From positions 558,001 to 622,000 of the forward strand of contig NZ_CP016364.1 in the NCBI RefSeq assembly GCF_001888185.1: DNA of 64,000 bases, in the 5' to 3' direction. The position numbers were made by a program, and so were the translations under genes. The notes under the pieces are model-generated. The model saw nothing but the letters and a program-made list of their open reading frames with translations, was not told the origin of the DNA and did not search any database. This DNA comes from Phaeobacter porticola (GTDB lineage: Bacteria; Pseudomonadota; Alphaproteobacteria; Rhodobacterales; Rhodobacteraceae). Positions 18,412-28,518 of this stretch are shown in pieces (the stretch's first letter is position 1; each line of letters starts with the position of its first letter).

Positions 18412-19151
18412 CGACTGCTCACTCTCTGACCGACCCCAAGTATTACGACGTCACCGACCACACATGGCCCGCCGCTGAAATACGGCAGCTTGGCCCTGTA
18501 ACCCTGCGCCGGGGCGCTGGCGGTGGCAGCCGTGTCTCCGCAGCAACTGTCATCACAGGTCACGCAAGCGACGCAGAAATCACCGCGGCTGAACAGGCCA
18601 TGGGCGGTATGGGGCAGGATCATCTGTTCATGATCCGCGATGGTCAGGACGCCCTTGATGCGCAACTCGCTGCGCGGGGCTATGTGATCAAGGATCCAGT
18701 GGTGCTCTGGACCTGTCCGGTCGAATCGCTCTGCCATGTTGAAATCCCGCCCGTGACAGCCTTCTGCGTCTGGGAACCGCTGGCGATCCAGCATGAAATC
18801 TGGGCCGCAGGCGGTATCGGTCCCGAGCGCTTCGCCGTGATGCAACGGGTTGCGGGGCCAAAGACTTCGCTGCTGGGCCGGTGTGACGATTCTCCGGGCG
18901 GCACCGGTTTTGTGGCCATCCATGATGGCATCGCCATGGTCCACGCGCTGGAAATCCTGTCACAACAACGCCGCAGGGGTATGGGCGTCTGGCTGATGCA
19001 CCGCGCTGCGCAATGGGCCGCCGATCAGGGCGCACGCGAATTGGCGGTTCTCTGCACCGAGGCCAACGCCGGGGCAAACGGTCTATATGCCTCACTTGGC
19101 ATGCTGCGCGCCGGGCGTTACCACTATCGGCACAATCCAAAGGAAGTGTAA
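18408..19151 (+). CDS. GNAT family N-acetyltransferase (TTG start)
   Basis: A 247-residue protein with a C-terminal GNAT domain: HALEILSQQRRRGMGVWLMH (acetyl-CoA loop RRRGMG) and AVLCTEANAGANGLYASLGM (the N...LY...LG signature). The N-terminal half resembles a degenerate second GNAT fold. The substrate is unknown. The best start is TTG at 18408, which overlaps the CinA-like stop by 4 bp (TTGA); no ATG before residue 65 would keep the N-terminal fold. The following gene begins 3 bp after its stop. Confidence 0.82.
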   Translation: MTTAHSLTDPKYYDVTDHTWPAAEIRQLGPVTLRRGAGGGSRVSAATVITGHASDAEITAAEQAMGGMGQDHLFMIRDGQDALDAQLAARGYVIKDPVVLWTCPVESLCHVEIPPVTAFCVWEPLAIQHEIWAAGGIGPERFAVMQRVAGPKTSLLGRCDDSPGGTGFVAIHDGIAMVHALEILSQQRRRGMGVWLMHRAAQWAADQGARELAVLCTEANAGANGLYASLGMLRAGRYHYRHNPKEV

Positions 19152-19154
19152 CCC

Positions 19155-19730
19155 ATGACTCGCGACACCGACGCACCCACAGCGCTTGACCTGCCGATGG
19201 TGGACCCGCTTCCGCCCGAGACGCAGAAGTATTTTGACATCTGCCAGGAGAAGCTGGGCATGGTGCCCAATGTGCTGCGCGCCAATGCGTTCGACATCGA
19301 CAAGCTCAACGCCTTTACCGGGATGTATAACGACCTGATGCTGGCGGACAGCGGCCTGTCAAAGCTGGAACGCGAGATGATCGCGGTGGTCGTGTCTTCC
19401 ATCAACAGCTGTTTCTACTGCCTCGCAGCCCATGGCGCAGCGGTGCGCCAGCTGTCTGGTGACCCCAAACTGGGTGAAATGCTGGTGATGAATTACCGCG
19501 TCGCGCCGCTGGAGCCCCGCCAGCGCGCCATGCTGGATTTCGCGGCCAAGGCGACCAAGGCCAGCGCCGAGATCGAAGAGGCCGACCGCAAGATCCTGCG
19601 CGACCACGGGTTCAGCGACCGCGATATCTGGGACATTGCCAATGTGACCGGCTTTTTCAATATGTCCAATCGGGTTGCCAGCGCCACCGGCATGGTGCCC
19701 AACGACGCCTATCACGCGCAGAACCGTTGA
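19155..19730 (+). CDS. AhpD-like peroxidase-related protein (carboxymuconolactone decarboxylase fold)
   Basis: A 191-residue protein of the 'uncharacterised peroxidase-related enzyme' group. The redox CxxC with downstream His is SINSCFYCLAAHGAAV (Cys about 89 and 92). The upstream LSKLEREMIAVVV is the family's conserved helix. AhpD-type proteins reduce peroxiredoxins or react with alkyl hydroperoxides; a direct role here is unproven. It starts 3 bp after the GNAT gene and overlaps the OmpA-like gene by 4 bp. Confidence 0.9.
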   Translation: MTRDTDAPTALDLPMVDPLPPETQKYFDICQEKLGMVPNVLRANAFDIDKLNAFTGMYNDLMLADSGLSKLEREMIAVVVSSINSCFYCLAAHGAAVRQLSGDPKLGEMLVMNYRVAPLEPRQRAMLDFAAKATKASAEIEEADRKILRDHGFSDRDIWDIANVTGFFNMSNRVASATGMVPNDAYHAQNR

Positions 19731-20707
19731 TCCGTCGCGCTGTCTTTGCCGCCCGGCGGCTGACGCCTGCGGTGGCGGGGCTGCTCTGTGCGGCCCTGCC
19801 ATCGGTGGTCGCTTCGCAGGGGGTAAATTTACCCCCCGGCGCACGCCAGCTGGCCGAGCGCGCCACCGCCCTTGGCAGCTATGCGGTGCCGCTCGGTCCC
19901 GCCAGCGACGACGGCGTACCCGAACGCCAGGTCGAGGGGCAGATCCTGCGCCGCAGTTGGCGGGTTTCCGGTGATGCCACGGTGTTGCAAGTGCTTGCAC
20001 CGCTGCGCGCGCAGCTGGTCGAGGCCGGGTATGAGCTGCTTTATCAATGCCCCGCACGGAGCTGCGGCGGTTTTGATTTCCGCTTTGATATTGAGGTGAT
20101 CCCCGCCCCGGACATGACCGTGGATGTTAGCAACTACAGCTTCCTCTCTGCCGAGCATCCCGACGGGCGGATCGTCACTCTCTTGGTCTCGCGCTCCGGC
20201 AACGCCACCTTTGTGCAGGTGATTGAGGTCACGCCCGAAGGTGTCAGCACGCCGGTCATCGCAGAGGGCACCACTTCGGCAAGCGGCGGCACCGACGAAG
20301 CCCCGACCGTCGCGCTGCCACTCATTGGCGCGGCAGAGTTGATCACCGGGTTGCGCCGCAACGGGCGGGCGGTCTTGGCGGACCTGGAGTTTGAAACCGG
20401 CGCCGTGACACTGGGGGCAAAACCCTATGACAGCCTTGCGGCCCTTGCGGAGTTTCTGATCCAGAATCCGGATTTTGATGTGCTCCTGGTCGGGCATACC
20501 GATACGGTGGGGTCGCTGGAGCAGAATATCGCGATCTCTGAACGCCGCGCCGATGCGGTGCGCCGCCGCCTGCTGGCCGATAGCGCGGTTGACCGTGCAC
20601 GGGTCGCGGTGGCAGGCGCGGGCTTCATGGCGCCGCTGACCACCAATCTCACCCCCGAGGGGCGCGAGGCCAATCGCCGGGTTGAGGTGGTGCTGATCAG
20701 ACGTTGA
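19727..20707 (+). CDS. OmpA family outer-membrane/periplasmic protein (TTG start)
   Basis: A 326-residue exported protein. The signal peptide (residues 1 to about 30, ending VVAS) is followed by a domain with a CPARSCGGFDFRFDIEV segment. The C-terminal OmpA peptidoglycan-binding domain (about 220-326) carries LEFETGAVTL, VLLVGHTDTVGSLEQN, LSERRA-like ISERRADAVRRRL and TPEGREANRRVEVVL. The TTG at 19727 overlaps the preceding TGA (TTGA), and no ATG lies before the signal peptide. It ends the five-gene run that starts with the CinA-like gene. Confidence 0.88.
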   Translation: MIRRAVFAARRLTPAVAGLLCAALPSVVASQGVNLPPGARQLAERATALGSYAVPLGPASDDGVPERQVEGQILRRSWRVSGDATVLQVLAPLRAQLVEAGYELLYQCPARSCGGFDFRFDIEVIPAPDMTVDVSNYSFLSAEHPDGRIVTLLVSRSGNATFVQVIEVTPEGVSTPVIAEGTTSASGGTDEAPTVALPLIGAAELITGLRRNGRAVLADLEFETGAVTLGAKPYDSLAALAEFLIQNPDFDVLLVGHTDTVGSLEQNIAISERRADAVRRRLLADSAVDRARVAVAGAGFMAPLTTNLTPEGREANRRVEVVLIRR

Positions 20708-20747
20708 TGTGGTGCGGTCCAACTCGGTCTTTCGGATAGATACAGAA

Positions 20748-20769
20748 AACCCGGCGCAACGGCCGGGTC
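20748..20769 (-). terminator. Probable terminator of the LysR gene
   Basis: On the minus strand ACCCGGC, loop CGTTGC, GCCGGGT followed by TTTC. It is moderate because the T-run is short. It separates the convergent OmpA and LysR genes. Confidence 0.6.
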
Positions 20770-20794
20770 CTGTCCAATCCCAAAGAGGCGCGCC

Positions 20795-21721
20795 TCACCA
20801 GGTGATGCCATCCTTGTCGGCAAAGGCATTGGCGAGGAAGTCGATAAAGGCCCGCACCTTGGGCTGGGTGAAACGGCCAGGAGGGTAGACCGCATAAATG
20901 CCTTGGGTCTCCATCGGCAGCGAGGGCATGACGTCCTCGACCAGCCCCTCGGCCATGGCGTCGGAGTAGAGGTAGCTTGGCAGATAGGCGATCCCCAGAC
21001 CGGAAATGGCCGCATTCAGCAGCGATTGCCCGTCATTGACCGACAGCCAGCCGGAGGTCCGCACCTGCCGCTTTTCGCCCGACGGCGCGGTGATCTTCCA
21101 CATGCTGCCGCTCGACTGGTTCGAATAATGCAGCAGCTTGTGCATGTTCAGATCGTCGATTTTCTGCGGACGGCCGAATTTCTCCAGATAGGCGGGGGAG
21201 GCGATCATCCGCTTGGTGGTTTCGGTCAGTTTGCGCGCCCGCAGAGAGCTGTCTTCCAGCTCACCAATCCGCAGCGCCATGTCGAACCCTTCAGAGATCA
21301 GCTCTACATAGCGGTTGTTCAGCACCATATTGACGGTGATATCGGGGAAATCGCGCAGGAAGTCCGACAACACGGGCGACAGGTGGTTGACGCCAAAATC
21401 CGTCGCCACCGAAATCCGCAACAGCCCGGAAGGCGCCGATTGCATCGAGGTCACCAGCGCATCCGCCTCGCCGGCATCATTTAGGACACGGCGCGCCCGG
21501 TCATAATAGGCCAGCCCAATTTCGGTGGGGGACACCCGCCGCGTGGTCCGGTTCAGCAGCCGCGCGCCCAGCCGGGCCTCAAGGCTGGACACATGTTTGG
21601 ATACCGCCGATTTGGATATCCCCATTTTCTTTGCCGCATCGGTGAATCCGCCCTGATCCACCACATTGGCAAAGGCCTCCATTTCGGTCAGTCGATCCAT
21701 GGCGTTCGCGTCCTTATCCAT
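20795..21721 (-). CDS. LysR family transcriptional regulator
   Basis: A 308-residue LysR protein. The N-terminal winged helix reads MEAFANVVDQGGFTDAAKKMGISKSAVSKHVSSLE (shown here only to locate it, about residues 14-48). The effector domain begins LLRISVATDFGVNHLSPVL and ends with FTQPKVRAFIDFLANAF. This resembles the CrgA/DsdC-like subgroup that regulates neighbouring genes. The ATG at 21721 has AGGGGAA at 7 nt; the ATG at 21700 is a weaker alternative. It is divergent from the DUF4399 gene at 21899, which is a plausible target. Confidence 0.9.
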   Translation of the reverse strand: MDKDANAMDRLTEMEAFANVVDQGGFTDAAKKMGISKSAVSKHVSSLEARLGARLLNRTTRRVSPTEIGLAYYDRARRVLNDAGEADALVTSMQSAPSGLLRISVATDFGVNHLSPVLSDFLRDFPDITVNMVLNNRYVELISEGFDMALRIGELEDSSLRARKLTETTKRMIASPAYLEKFGRPQKIDDLNMHKLLHYSNQSSGSMWKITAPSGEKRQVRTSGWLSVNDGQSLLNAAISGLGIAYLPSYLYSDAMAEGLVEDVMPSLPMETQGIYAVYPPGRFTQPKVRAFIDFLANAFADKDGITW

Positions 21722-21898
21722 CCGAGTTCCCCTATTTCTCGCGGTGAAATCGGGCAAGAACGGGGCAGGGATGGGATAATTGCGAGGTTATTCACCCATA
21801 GTTTACCAGCTGGAAACACCTGCAGCTCTGCCCGAATATCGCAATAGTGGTCGAAGCCACTATGTTGAGAGGGGCTTACACCAATGGGAGGACATCTT

Positions 21899-22354
21899 AT
21901 GAATGCGATGATCAGATCTTCACTGGCGGCTGTGGTGGCCTGTGCCTTGCCCGTCTCTGCGGCCCTTGCGGGTGGCGAAACTCCGGCGCCGGATGGGGCC
22001 GAAGTCTATTTCGTGACCCCCAAGGATGGTGAGGTGGTGTCCGCACCGGTGACGGTGGTCTTTGGCCTGCGCGGCATGGGCGTGGCCCCGGCGGGCACCG
22101 AGAAGGAAAATACCGGCCATCACCACCTGCTGATCGACCGCCCGCCACTGGGGGAGGGCGAAGACGGTGCGGATGAGTTGTCCTACGGCCTGCCATCGGA
22201 TGAAAACCACATCCATTTTGGCGGCGGACAGACCGAAACCACGCTGGATCTGGCACCGGGTGAACATACGCTGCAGTTGGTGATGGGCGACTACGGTCAC
22301 GTCCCACATTCGACACCCATCGTCTCCGAACTAATCACCATCAAGGTCGAGTAG
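21899..22354 (+). CDS. DUF4399 domain secreted protein
   Basis: A 151-residue exported protein. The signal peptide (residues 1 to about 24, ending ALA) precedes a compact domain with YFVTPKDGEVVSAPVTVVFG, NTGHHHLLID and NHIHFGGGQTET. The clustered histidines (GHHHLL, ENHIHF) suggest metal binding, but this is inference. The family function is unknown. The ATG at 21899 follows GGAGGACATCTT, stronger than the alternative 15 bp upstream. It lies divergent to the LysR gene and shares its opening motif with the secreted protein at 23126. Confidence 0.85.
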   Translation: MNAMIRSSLAAVVACALPVSAALAGGETPAPDGAEVYFVTPKDGEVVSAPVTVVFGLRGMGVAPAGTEKENTGHHHLLIDRPPLGEGEDGADELSYGLPSDENHIHFGGGQTETTLDLAPGEHTLQLVMGDYGHVPHSTPIVSELITIKVE

Positions 22355-22452
22355 GCCTATAAGGCGGGTGGGACACTTCGGTGCAGGGCGAAGCATTCCC
22401 CGCATCCTGCCTGCTAGACCGGGGGCGTATTTTCCAGCAAAGGACGCCCCTG

Positions 22453-22776
22453 ATGCTCAGCTGTGTCATCCGTTACCATATCGACCCCACCAAACGTGAG
22501 GATTTCGCCACCTACGCCCGCAACTGGGGGCAGGCAATTCCGCGATGTGGTGCGGATCTCATCGGCTACTACGCCCCGCATGAGGGCTCATCAACGCTGG
22601 CCTATGGCATCTATGATGTGGCAAACCTTGCCGAATACGAAGCCTACCGCGCGCGCCTCGCAGCCGACCCGCTGGGGCGTGAAAACTACGCCTTCGCCCA
22701 GGAGCGCCGCTTTATCCTGCGTGAGGACCGCACCTGGCTGAAAAAAGTCTCTGACCCGGAAGGATCCACAGGATGA
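22453..22776 (+). CDS. NIPSNAP-type dimeric alpha/beta barrel protein
   Basis: A 107-residue protein with the NIPSNAP pattern: LSCVIRYHIDPTKREDFATYARNWGQ at the start and AYRARLAADPLGRENYAFAQE-like middle segments. The fold is a ferredoxin-like dimeric barrel; the function is unknown. The ATG at 22453 follows AAAGGACGCCCC. Its stop overlaps the next gene (ATGA), forming a coupled three-gene run to 23524. Confidence 0.83.
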   Translation: MLSCVIRYHIDPTKREDFATYARNWGQAIPRCGADLIGYYAPHEGSSTLAYGIYDVANLAEYEAYRARLAADPLGRENYAFAQERRFILREDRTWLKKVSDPEGSTG

Positions 22777-23129
22777 TTGCCGTTATCTTCGAGGTTGAAA
22801 TCAAGGACGGGGCCAAGGACCGTTATCTGGAGATCGCCGCCGATCTGAAACCGCTGTTGCAGGAGATTGAAGGCTTCATCTCCGTCGAACGGTTCCAGAG
22901 CCTGACGACACCGGGCAAACTCCTGTCGCTGTCCTTCTGGGAGAGCGAGGAAGCCGTGGCCAACTGGCGCCGCCTCAGCGCCCACCGCGCCGGGCAGGCC
23001 GAGGGCAGAGAGAGCGTGTTCAGCGACTACCGTCTGCGGGTGGCAGGCGTGCTGCGTGACTACGGCATGGACCGGCGCGACGAAGCCCCCGCCGACGCCC
23101 GCGCGGTCCACGATCCTGTTGTCACGTGA
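22773..23129 (+). CDS. Antibiotic biosynthesis monooxygenase (ABM) domain protein
   Basis: A 118-residue protein with an ABM/dimeric barrel domain: IAVIFEVEIKDGAKDRYLEI, FISVERFQSL, LLSLSFWESEEAVANW and RRLSAHRAGQAEG. The heme-degrading and quinol-monooxygenase members share this fold, but catalytic identity is not inferable. It overlaps both neighbours by 4 bp. Confidence 0.85.
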   Translation: MIAVIFEVEIKDGAKDRYLEIAADLKPLLQEIEGFISVERFQSLTTPGKLLSLSFWESEEAVANWRRLSAHRAGQAEGRESVFSDYRLRVAGVLRDYGMDRRDEAPADARAVHDPVVT

Positions 23130-23524
23130 AACACAAGGCACGCAGGCTATGCCTCTGGGGCTGCGCTGCGATCGGCATGGCCCTTTTCACCTCTCTTGTT
23201 GGGGCGGAAGAGGCGCGGATACCCGGCGCGGCGATCCTGTCGCCCCGGGATGGGGATATCGTCGCATCGCCTATCGCGGTTGATCTCCGGGTGCCCGCAG
23301 AAGGCGCATATCACCTCTATGTCGATGGCATAGCTGTCGGTCCCGATGGGTTACCCATGGGCGACGTCCGTCTGACCTTGGACGTGCCAACAGGGATCCA
23401 CGAGCTTGACGTGCGCCAGATGCGCGCCGCCTTTAGCGGTCAGGCTATCACCGTGCTTGTTGATCGGATCACCTTGCCGGACGACACGAACTGCCTCGCC
23501 TGTGGCGGTTTGCGCCGCCCTTGA
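23126..23524 (+). CDS. Small secreted protein related to the DUF4399 family (GTG start)
   Basis: A 132-residue exported protein. The signal peptide (residues 1 to about 27) is followed by ILSPRDGDIVASPIAVDLRVP, which parallels the opening of the DUF4399 protein at 21899, but the His-rich centre is replaced by YHLYVDGIAV. It ends with a Cys pair (CLACGG). The GTG at 23126 overlaps the preceding TGA; no ATG would retain the signal peptide. Function unknown; probably a diverged duplicate. Confidence 0.75.
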   Translation: MKHKARRLCLWGCAAIGMALFTSLVGAEEARIPGAAILSPRDGDIVASPIAVDLRVPAEGAYHLYVDGIAVGPDGLPMGDVRLTLDVPTGIHELDVRQMRAAFSGQAITVLVDRITLPDDTNCLACGGLRRP

Positions 23525-23533
23525 TCGTTACGG

Positions 23534-23564
23534 CAAAGACCCCGGCTGCGAACCGGGGCCTTTG
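23534..23564. terminator. Bidirectional hairpin terminator
   Basis: CAAAG-A-CCCCGG pairs with CCGGGG-C-CTTTG across a 7-nt loop with one mismatch. It lies between convergent genes ending at 23524 and 23594. Confidence 0.75.
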
Positions 23565-23593
23565 TAGAGGTAGACCTTTGATCAGTCGTCGGA

Positions 23594-24145
23594 TCAGCGC
23601 GGGTGCCGACCTTCTTCGATCTCTTCCACGATCTTGCCGACAAATGCCTTCAGATCATCGGGGTTGCGGCTGGTCACGATCCCGTTGTCCGCGACGACCT
23701 CCGCGTCCTGCCAATCGGCCCCGGCGTTGATCATATCGGTTTTGATCGACTGGAACGATGTCATGGTGCGGCCCTTGACCAGGCCGGCTTCGATCAGCAG
23801 CCAGGGCGCATGGCAGATTGCGGCGACAACCTTGCCCTGATCGTAGAAAGCGTTGATCAGCTCGATCACATCGTCATTGATGCGCAGCAGATCTGGGTTG
23901 ATCTGACCGCCGGGCAGGACCAGCGCGTCGTAATCCTCGACACGGACCGCCTTCAGCGCCAGATCGGCCTTGGCCTCGCGGCCCCAATCATCGCCTTCCC
24001 AGCCCTTGATCGCCTTGCCGTCCAGACTGGCAACCGAGACGTCGGCCCCTTTGACCCGCAGCTGATCTCGCGGAAATTCCAGTTCGGACTGTTCGAACCC
24101 ATGGGTGGCAATCATCAGGATCTTGGCGTCGGTCATACGGGGCAT
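23594..24145 (-). CDS. DJ-1/PfpI family protein (YhbO-like)
   Basis: A 183-residue DJ-1/ThiJ/PfpI fold protein. The nucleophile elbow is VVAAICHAPWLLIEAG (Cys about 113 followed by His), and DALVLPGGQINPDLLR precedes it. This matches the PfpI/YhbO group, described variously as protease, glyoxalase III or protein deglycase. The ATG at 24145 (MPRMTDAKIL) and a second ATG at 24136 are both possible. It is a single gene between two terminators. Confidence 0.9.
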   Translation of the reverse strand: MPRMTDAKILMIATHGFEQSELEFPRDQLRVKGADVSVASLDGKAIKGWEGDDWGREAKADLALKAVRVEDYDALVLPGGQINPDLLRINDDVIELINAFYDQGKVVAAICHAPWLLIEAGLVKGRTMTSFQSIKTDMINAGADWQDAEVVADNGIVTSRNPDDLKAFVGKIVEEIEEGRHPR

Positions 24146-24242
24146 GAAACTCTCCTGTTCGTCGTGGCGGTAATCGCGCCGCAGGGGCGGCGCCGTTCAC
24201 GGACAAAACGTCACTGGGCGCCGGAGGTTCCACAACCGCAAA

Positions 24243-24273
24243 CGACCCCCGCCACCACAGGCGGCGAGGGTCG
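24243..24273 (-). terminator. Probable terminator downstream of fadH
   Basis: On the minus strand CGACCCTCGCCGCC pairs with GGCGGGGGTCG across TGTGGT, followed by TTTGC. The T-run is short, so confidence is moderate. Confidence 0.55.
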
Positions 24274-24305
24274 CAAGACTTACAAGGGAGCTAAACGGTG
24301 CCGGA

Positions 24306-26426
<2,121 letters not shown>

Positions 26427-26489
26427 TCAACCTCTTGCACGACGCTGGGGCACAGGTGCACAAGGGGGCATCCAACCAAGGAGAGCCTG

Positions 26490-26972
26490 ATGACGCCCGA
26501 AGAAATCGCCGCCTTGCCCTATCGGCCCAATGTGGGTGTGATGCTGATCAATGCGGCAGGGGATGTTTGGGTTGGCCAGCGCATGGACCGGCACAAGGAC
26601 GCTTGGCAGATGCCACAGGGCGGAATTGACGCAGGCGAAGACCCCAGGCTGGCGGCCCTGCGTGAGCTGGAGGAAGAAACCGGCGTCACCGCCGATCTGG
26701 TTGAGATCATCGCCGAAAGCAACGGCTGGCTGCCCTATGATCTGCCCGCCGAGGTGGTGCCGCAGTTTTGGGGCGGCAAATATCGCGGACAGGAACAGAA
26801 ATGGTATCTGATGCGCTTTCTCGGGCGCGATGATCAGATCAATATCGCCACCGACCACCCGGAATTCTCCGCCTGGTGCTGGCAGCCGGTTGATCAGCTG
26901 GTCGGCAAGATCGTGCCATTCAAACGCGAGGTTTACGAACGGGTTATTCAGGAGTTTCAGGACCATCTATGA
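26490..26972 (+). CDS. rppH: RNA pyrophosphohydrolase (Nudix)
   Basis: A 160-residue Nudix hydrolase that removes pyrophosphate from 5'-triphosphorylated mRNA to start decay (or cleaves Ap4A in the related IalA annotation). It opens [21 protein letters not shown], and the Nudix box is G-x5-E-x7-REL-x-EE-x-G (GGIDAGED...RELEEETGV, about residues 42-64). WLPYDLP and [13 protein letters not shown] are RppH hallmarks. The long upstream open frame is spurious; the ATG at 26490 follows AAGGAGAG. Confidence 0.95.
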   Translation: MTPEEIAALPYRPNVGVMLINAAGDVWVGQRMDRHKDAWQMPQGGIDAGEDPRLAALRELEEETGVTADLVEIIAESNGWLPYDLPAEVVPQFWGGKYRGQEQKWYLMRFLGRDDQINIATDHPEFSAWCWQPVDQLVGKIVPFKREVYERVIQEFQDHL

Positions 26973-27011
26973 TGGTTCGGACTGACCTCCCGTCTGACAA
27001 AGGATGTTCTG

Positions 27012-27527
27012 ATGCCGCCTCTTCGCAGTCTCATCGTGCCAGCTGCCATCTCCGTCGCGCTCATCGCGACCTTGGCGGGGCCTGCCACAGCCCTCAGCTG
27101 TCTACCGTGGGGGCCGTCGGACGCCTATCTTGAGGCCGCAAAATCCGACAAGATCTATGTCGTGGTCGAGGGCGTGCTGAGCTTGGACGAGGGCGCGTTG
27201 CCCAAGGCCCCGCAGAACAATCCCAATGACGCGCCGCCGCGCAGCCTGATTCCGGCGCGGATTGAAGGCAAGCTGATGACGGCGCAGGGCTTTGCGAAAC
27301 CGGTTGATCTGCCGATCACGCTGGAGATCCTGTGCTTTGGGCCGTGGTGTGCTGGCGCAGCGGATGGCGTGGACTATCTGGCCTTTCTGGAACAGCGCGC
27401 GGATGGCTATGTCCTGCGGATGGATCCCTGTGGCGGCTTTGGCTTCGGGGGCACCGATGGTGCCGCCCGAGAGGAGGTGCTGGCCTGCCACGCGGGCACA
27501 TCCTGCACCCCTTGGTCTGAACGCTAA
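27012..27527 (+). CDS. Conserved secreted protein, function unknown
   Basis: A 171-residue protein with a signal peptide (residues 1 to about 28, ending ATALS). The mature domain starts with SCLPWGPSDAYLEA and holds seven or so cysteines (CLPW, ILCFGPWCAG, DPCGGFG, ACHAGTSC), suggesting disulfides in the periplasm. This pattern recurs in roseobacter hypothetical proteins, but I recognise no named function. The ATG follows AAAGGATGTTCTG and lies 39 bp after rppH. Confidence 0.8.
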   Translation: MPPLRSLIVPAAISVALIATLAGPATALSCLPWGPSDAYLEAAKSDKIYVVVEGVLSLDEGALPKAPQNNPNDAPPRSLIPARIEGKLMTAQGFAKPVDLPITLEILCFGPWCAGAADGVDYLAFLEQRADGYVLRMDPCGGFGFGGTDGAAREEVLACHAGTSCTPWSER

Positions 27528-27565
27528 CCCGGTCCCGGCTTCGGTCTTGCGCATCCGGCAGGGCC

Positions 27566-28435
27566 TCAGGCCCCGGCCACCCGCGGCCTGCGCCAGCGCA
27601 AGCCGCTTTGCCCCAGCCACAGGCTGAACAGCGCAAGGCCCGCGCCAATCGCCTGTTTCGCCGTCAGCACTTCGCCCAGAAACACCCAGCCCAGCACCAC
27701 CGCTGACAGCGGGCTGAGCACCCCCAGAAGCGACACCACCGATGGTTCCAGTCGGGCAATGCCGCGAAACCACAACACATAGGTCGCAGCGCCGCCGATC
27801 AGGCTCATATAGGCCAAGCCGAGCAGGTTCTCGCCGCTCAGCTGCGGCACGGCGGGCAGGGACCACAGCGTCACCGGGATCAGCAACAGCCCGCCGGCCG
27901 TCAGCTGCCAGGCGGTGAAGGTCAGCAGCGACACAGGCGGCTGCCACTTGCGGCTCAGCACCACGCCAGCCGCCATCGCAATGGCCCCGGCGAGCCCGGC
28001 AAAGACACCGATCCCGTCCAACTGTGCGCTCGGCGTCAGCACCAGCAGCGCCACGCCCAGAATGCTGAGGCCCGCCGCCAGCACCGCTGCCGTCCGCACC
28101 GGCGTCTTCAGCATCAGCGCCGACAGGAACACCACCACCAGCGGCTGTACCGCGCCAAGGGTCGCGGCAACCCCGCCGGGCAGGCGGTAGGCGGCGACAA
28201 ACAGCAGGCTCCAGAAGATCGAGAAATTCAGCGCCCCGAGCACCAACAACCGCGGCACCCAATTTAGCGGCGGCAGTTGCCGCACCATCAGCATCAGCAA
28301 CAGCCCCGCAGGCAAAGCCCGCAGTAGGGCCACCAGCAACGGCGACTGCCCGGGCAGCAGGGTGGTCGTGACAATATAGCTGCTGCCCCAGATCATGGGC
28401 GCCAGCGCGGTAAGGATCAGATCACGGCTCTGCAT
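27566..28435 (-). CDS. EamA/DMT family transporter
   Basis: A 289-residue inner-membrane protein with ten predicted helices in two EamA repeats. It begins LILTALAPMIWGSSYIVTTTLLPG, typical of the drug/metabolite exporter (RhaT/YedA-like) group. The second repeat includes LAYMSLIGGAATYVLWFRGIARLEPSVVSLLG. A C-terminal basic tail (RWRRPRVAGA) ends the protein. Substrate unknown. The start follows AAAGGAGCC. The gene is divergent from a MarR gene over an 83-bp region with two matched operator-like repeats, so it is probably MarR-controlled. Confidence 0.9.
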   Translation of the reverse strand: MQSRDLILTALAPMIWGSSYIVTTTLLPGQSPLLVALLRALPAGLLLMLMVRQLPPLNWVPRLLVLGALNFSIFWSLLFVAAYRLPGGVAATLGAVQPLVVVFLSALMLKTPVRTAAVLAAGLSILGVALLVLTPSAQLDGIGVFAGLAGAIAMAAGVVLSRKWQPPVSLLTFTAWQLTAGGLLLIPVTLWSLPAVPQLSGENLLGLAYMSLIGGAATYVLWFRGIARLEPSVVSLLGVLSPLSAVVLGWVFLGEVLTAKQAIGAGLALFSLWLGQSGLRWRRPRVAGA

Positions 28436-28454
28436 AGCAGGCTCCTTTTAGATT

Positions 28455-28497
28455 TCTCGACATCAAGATATAGTGATTTTTCTTGACGTCAAGATAT
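28455..28497. promoter_or_regulatory. Tandem MarR operator candidates
   Basis: Two 17-bp copies, TCTCGACATCAAGATAT (28455-28471) and TCTTGACGTCAAGATAT (28481-28497), match at 15 of 17 positions and are 26 bp apart. The second contains the perfect palindrome CTTGACGTCAAG. They fill the gap between the divergent EamA and MarR genes, where an autoregulating MarR dimer would bind. Confidence 0.75.
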
Positions 28498-28518
28498 CGT
28501 CCGGTAAAACCTCCCGAC

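Noticed and set aside
27102-28262. 386-codon open frame on the minus strand across the EamA gene and the secreted protein
   Set aside because: It overlaps two supported genes in other frames, is Gly/Ala/Arg-rich and resembles no family.
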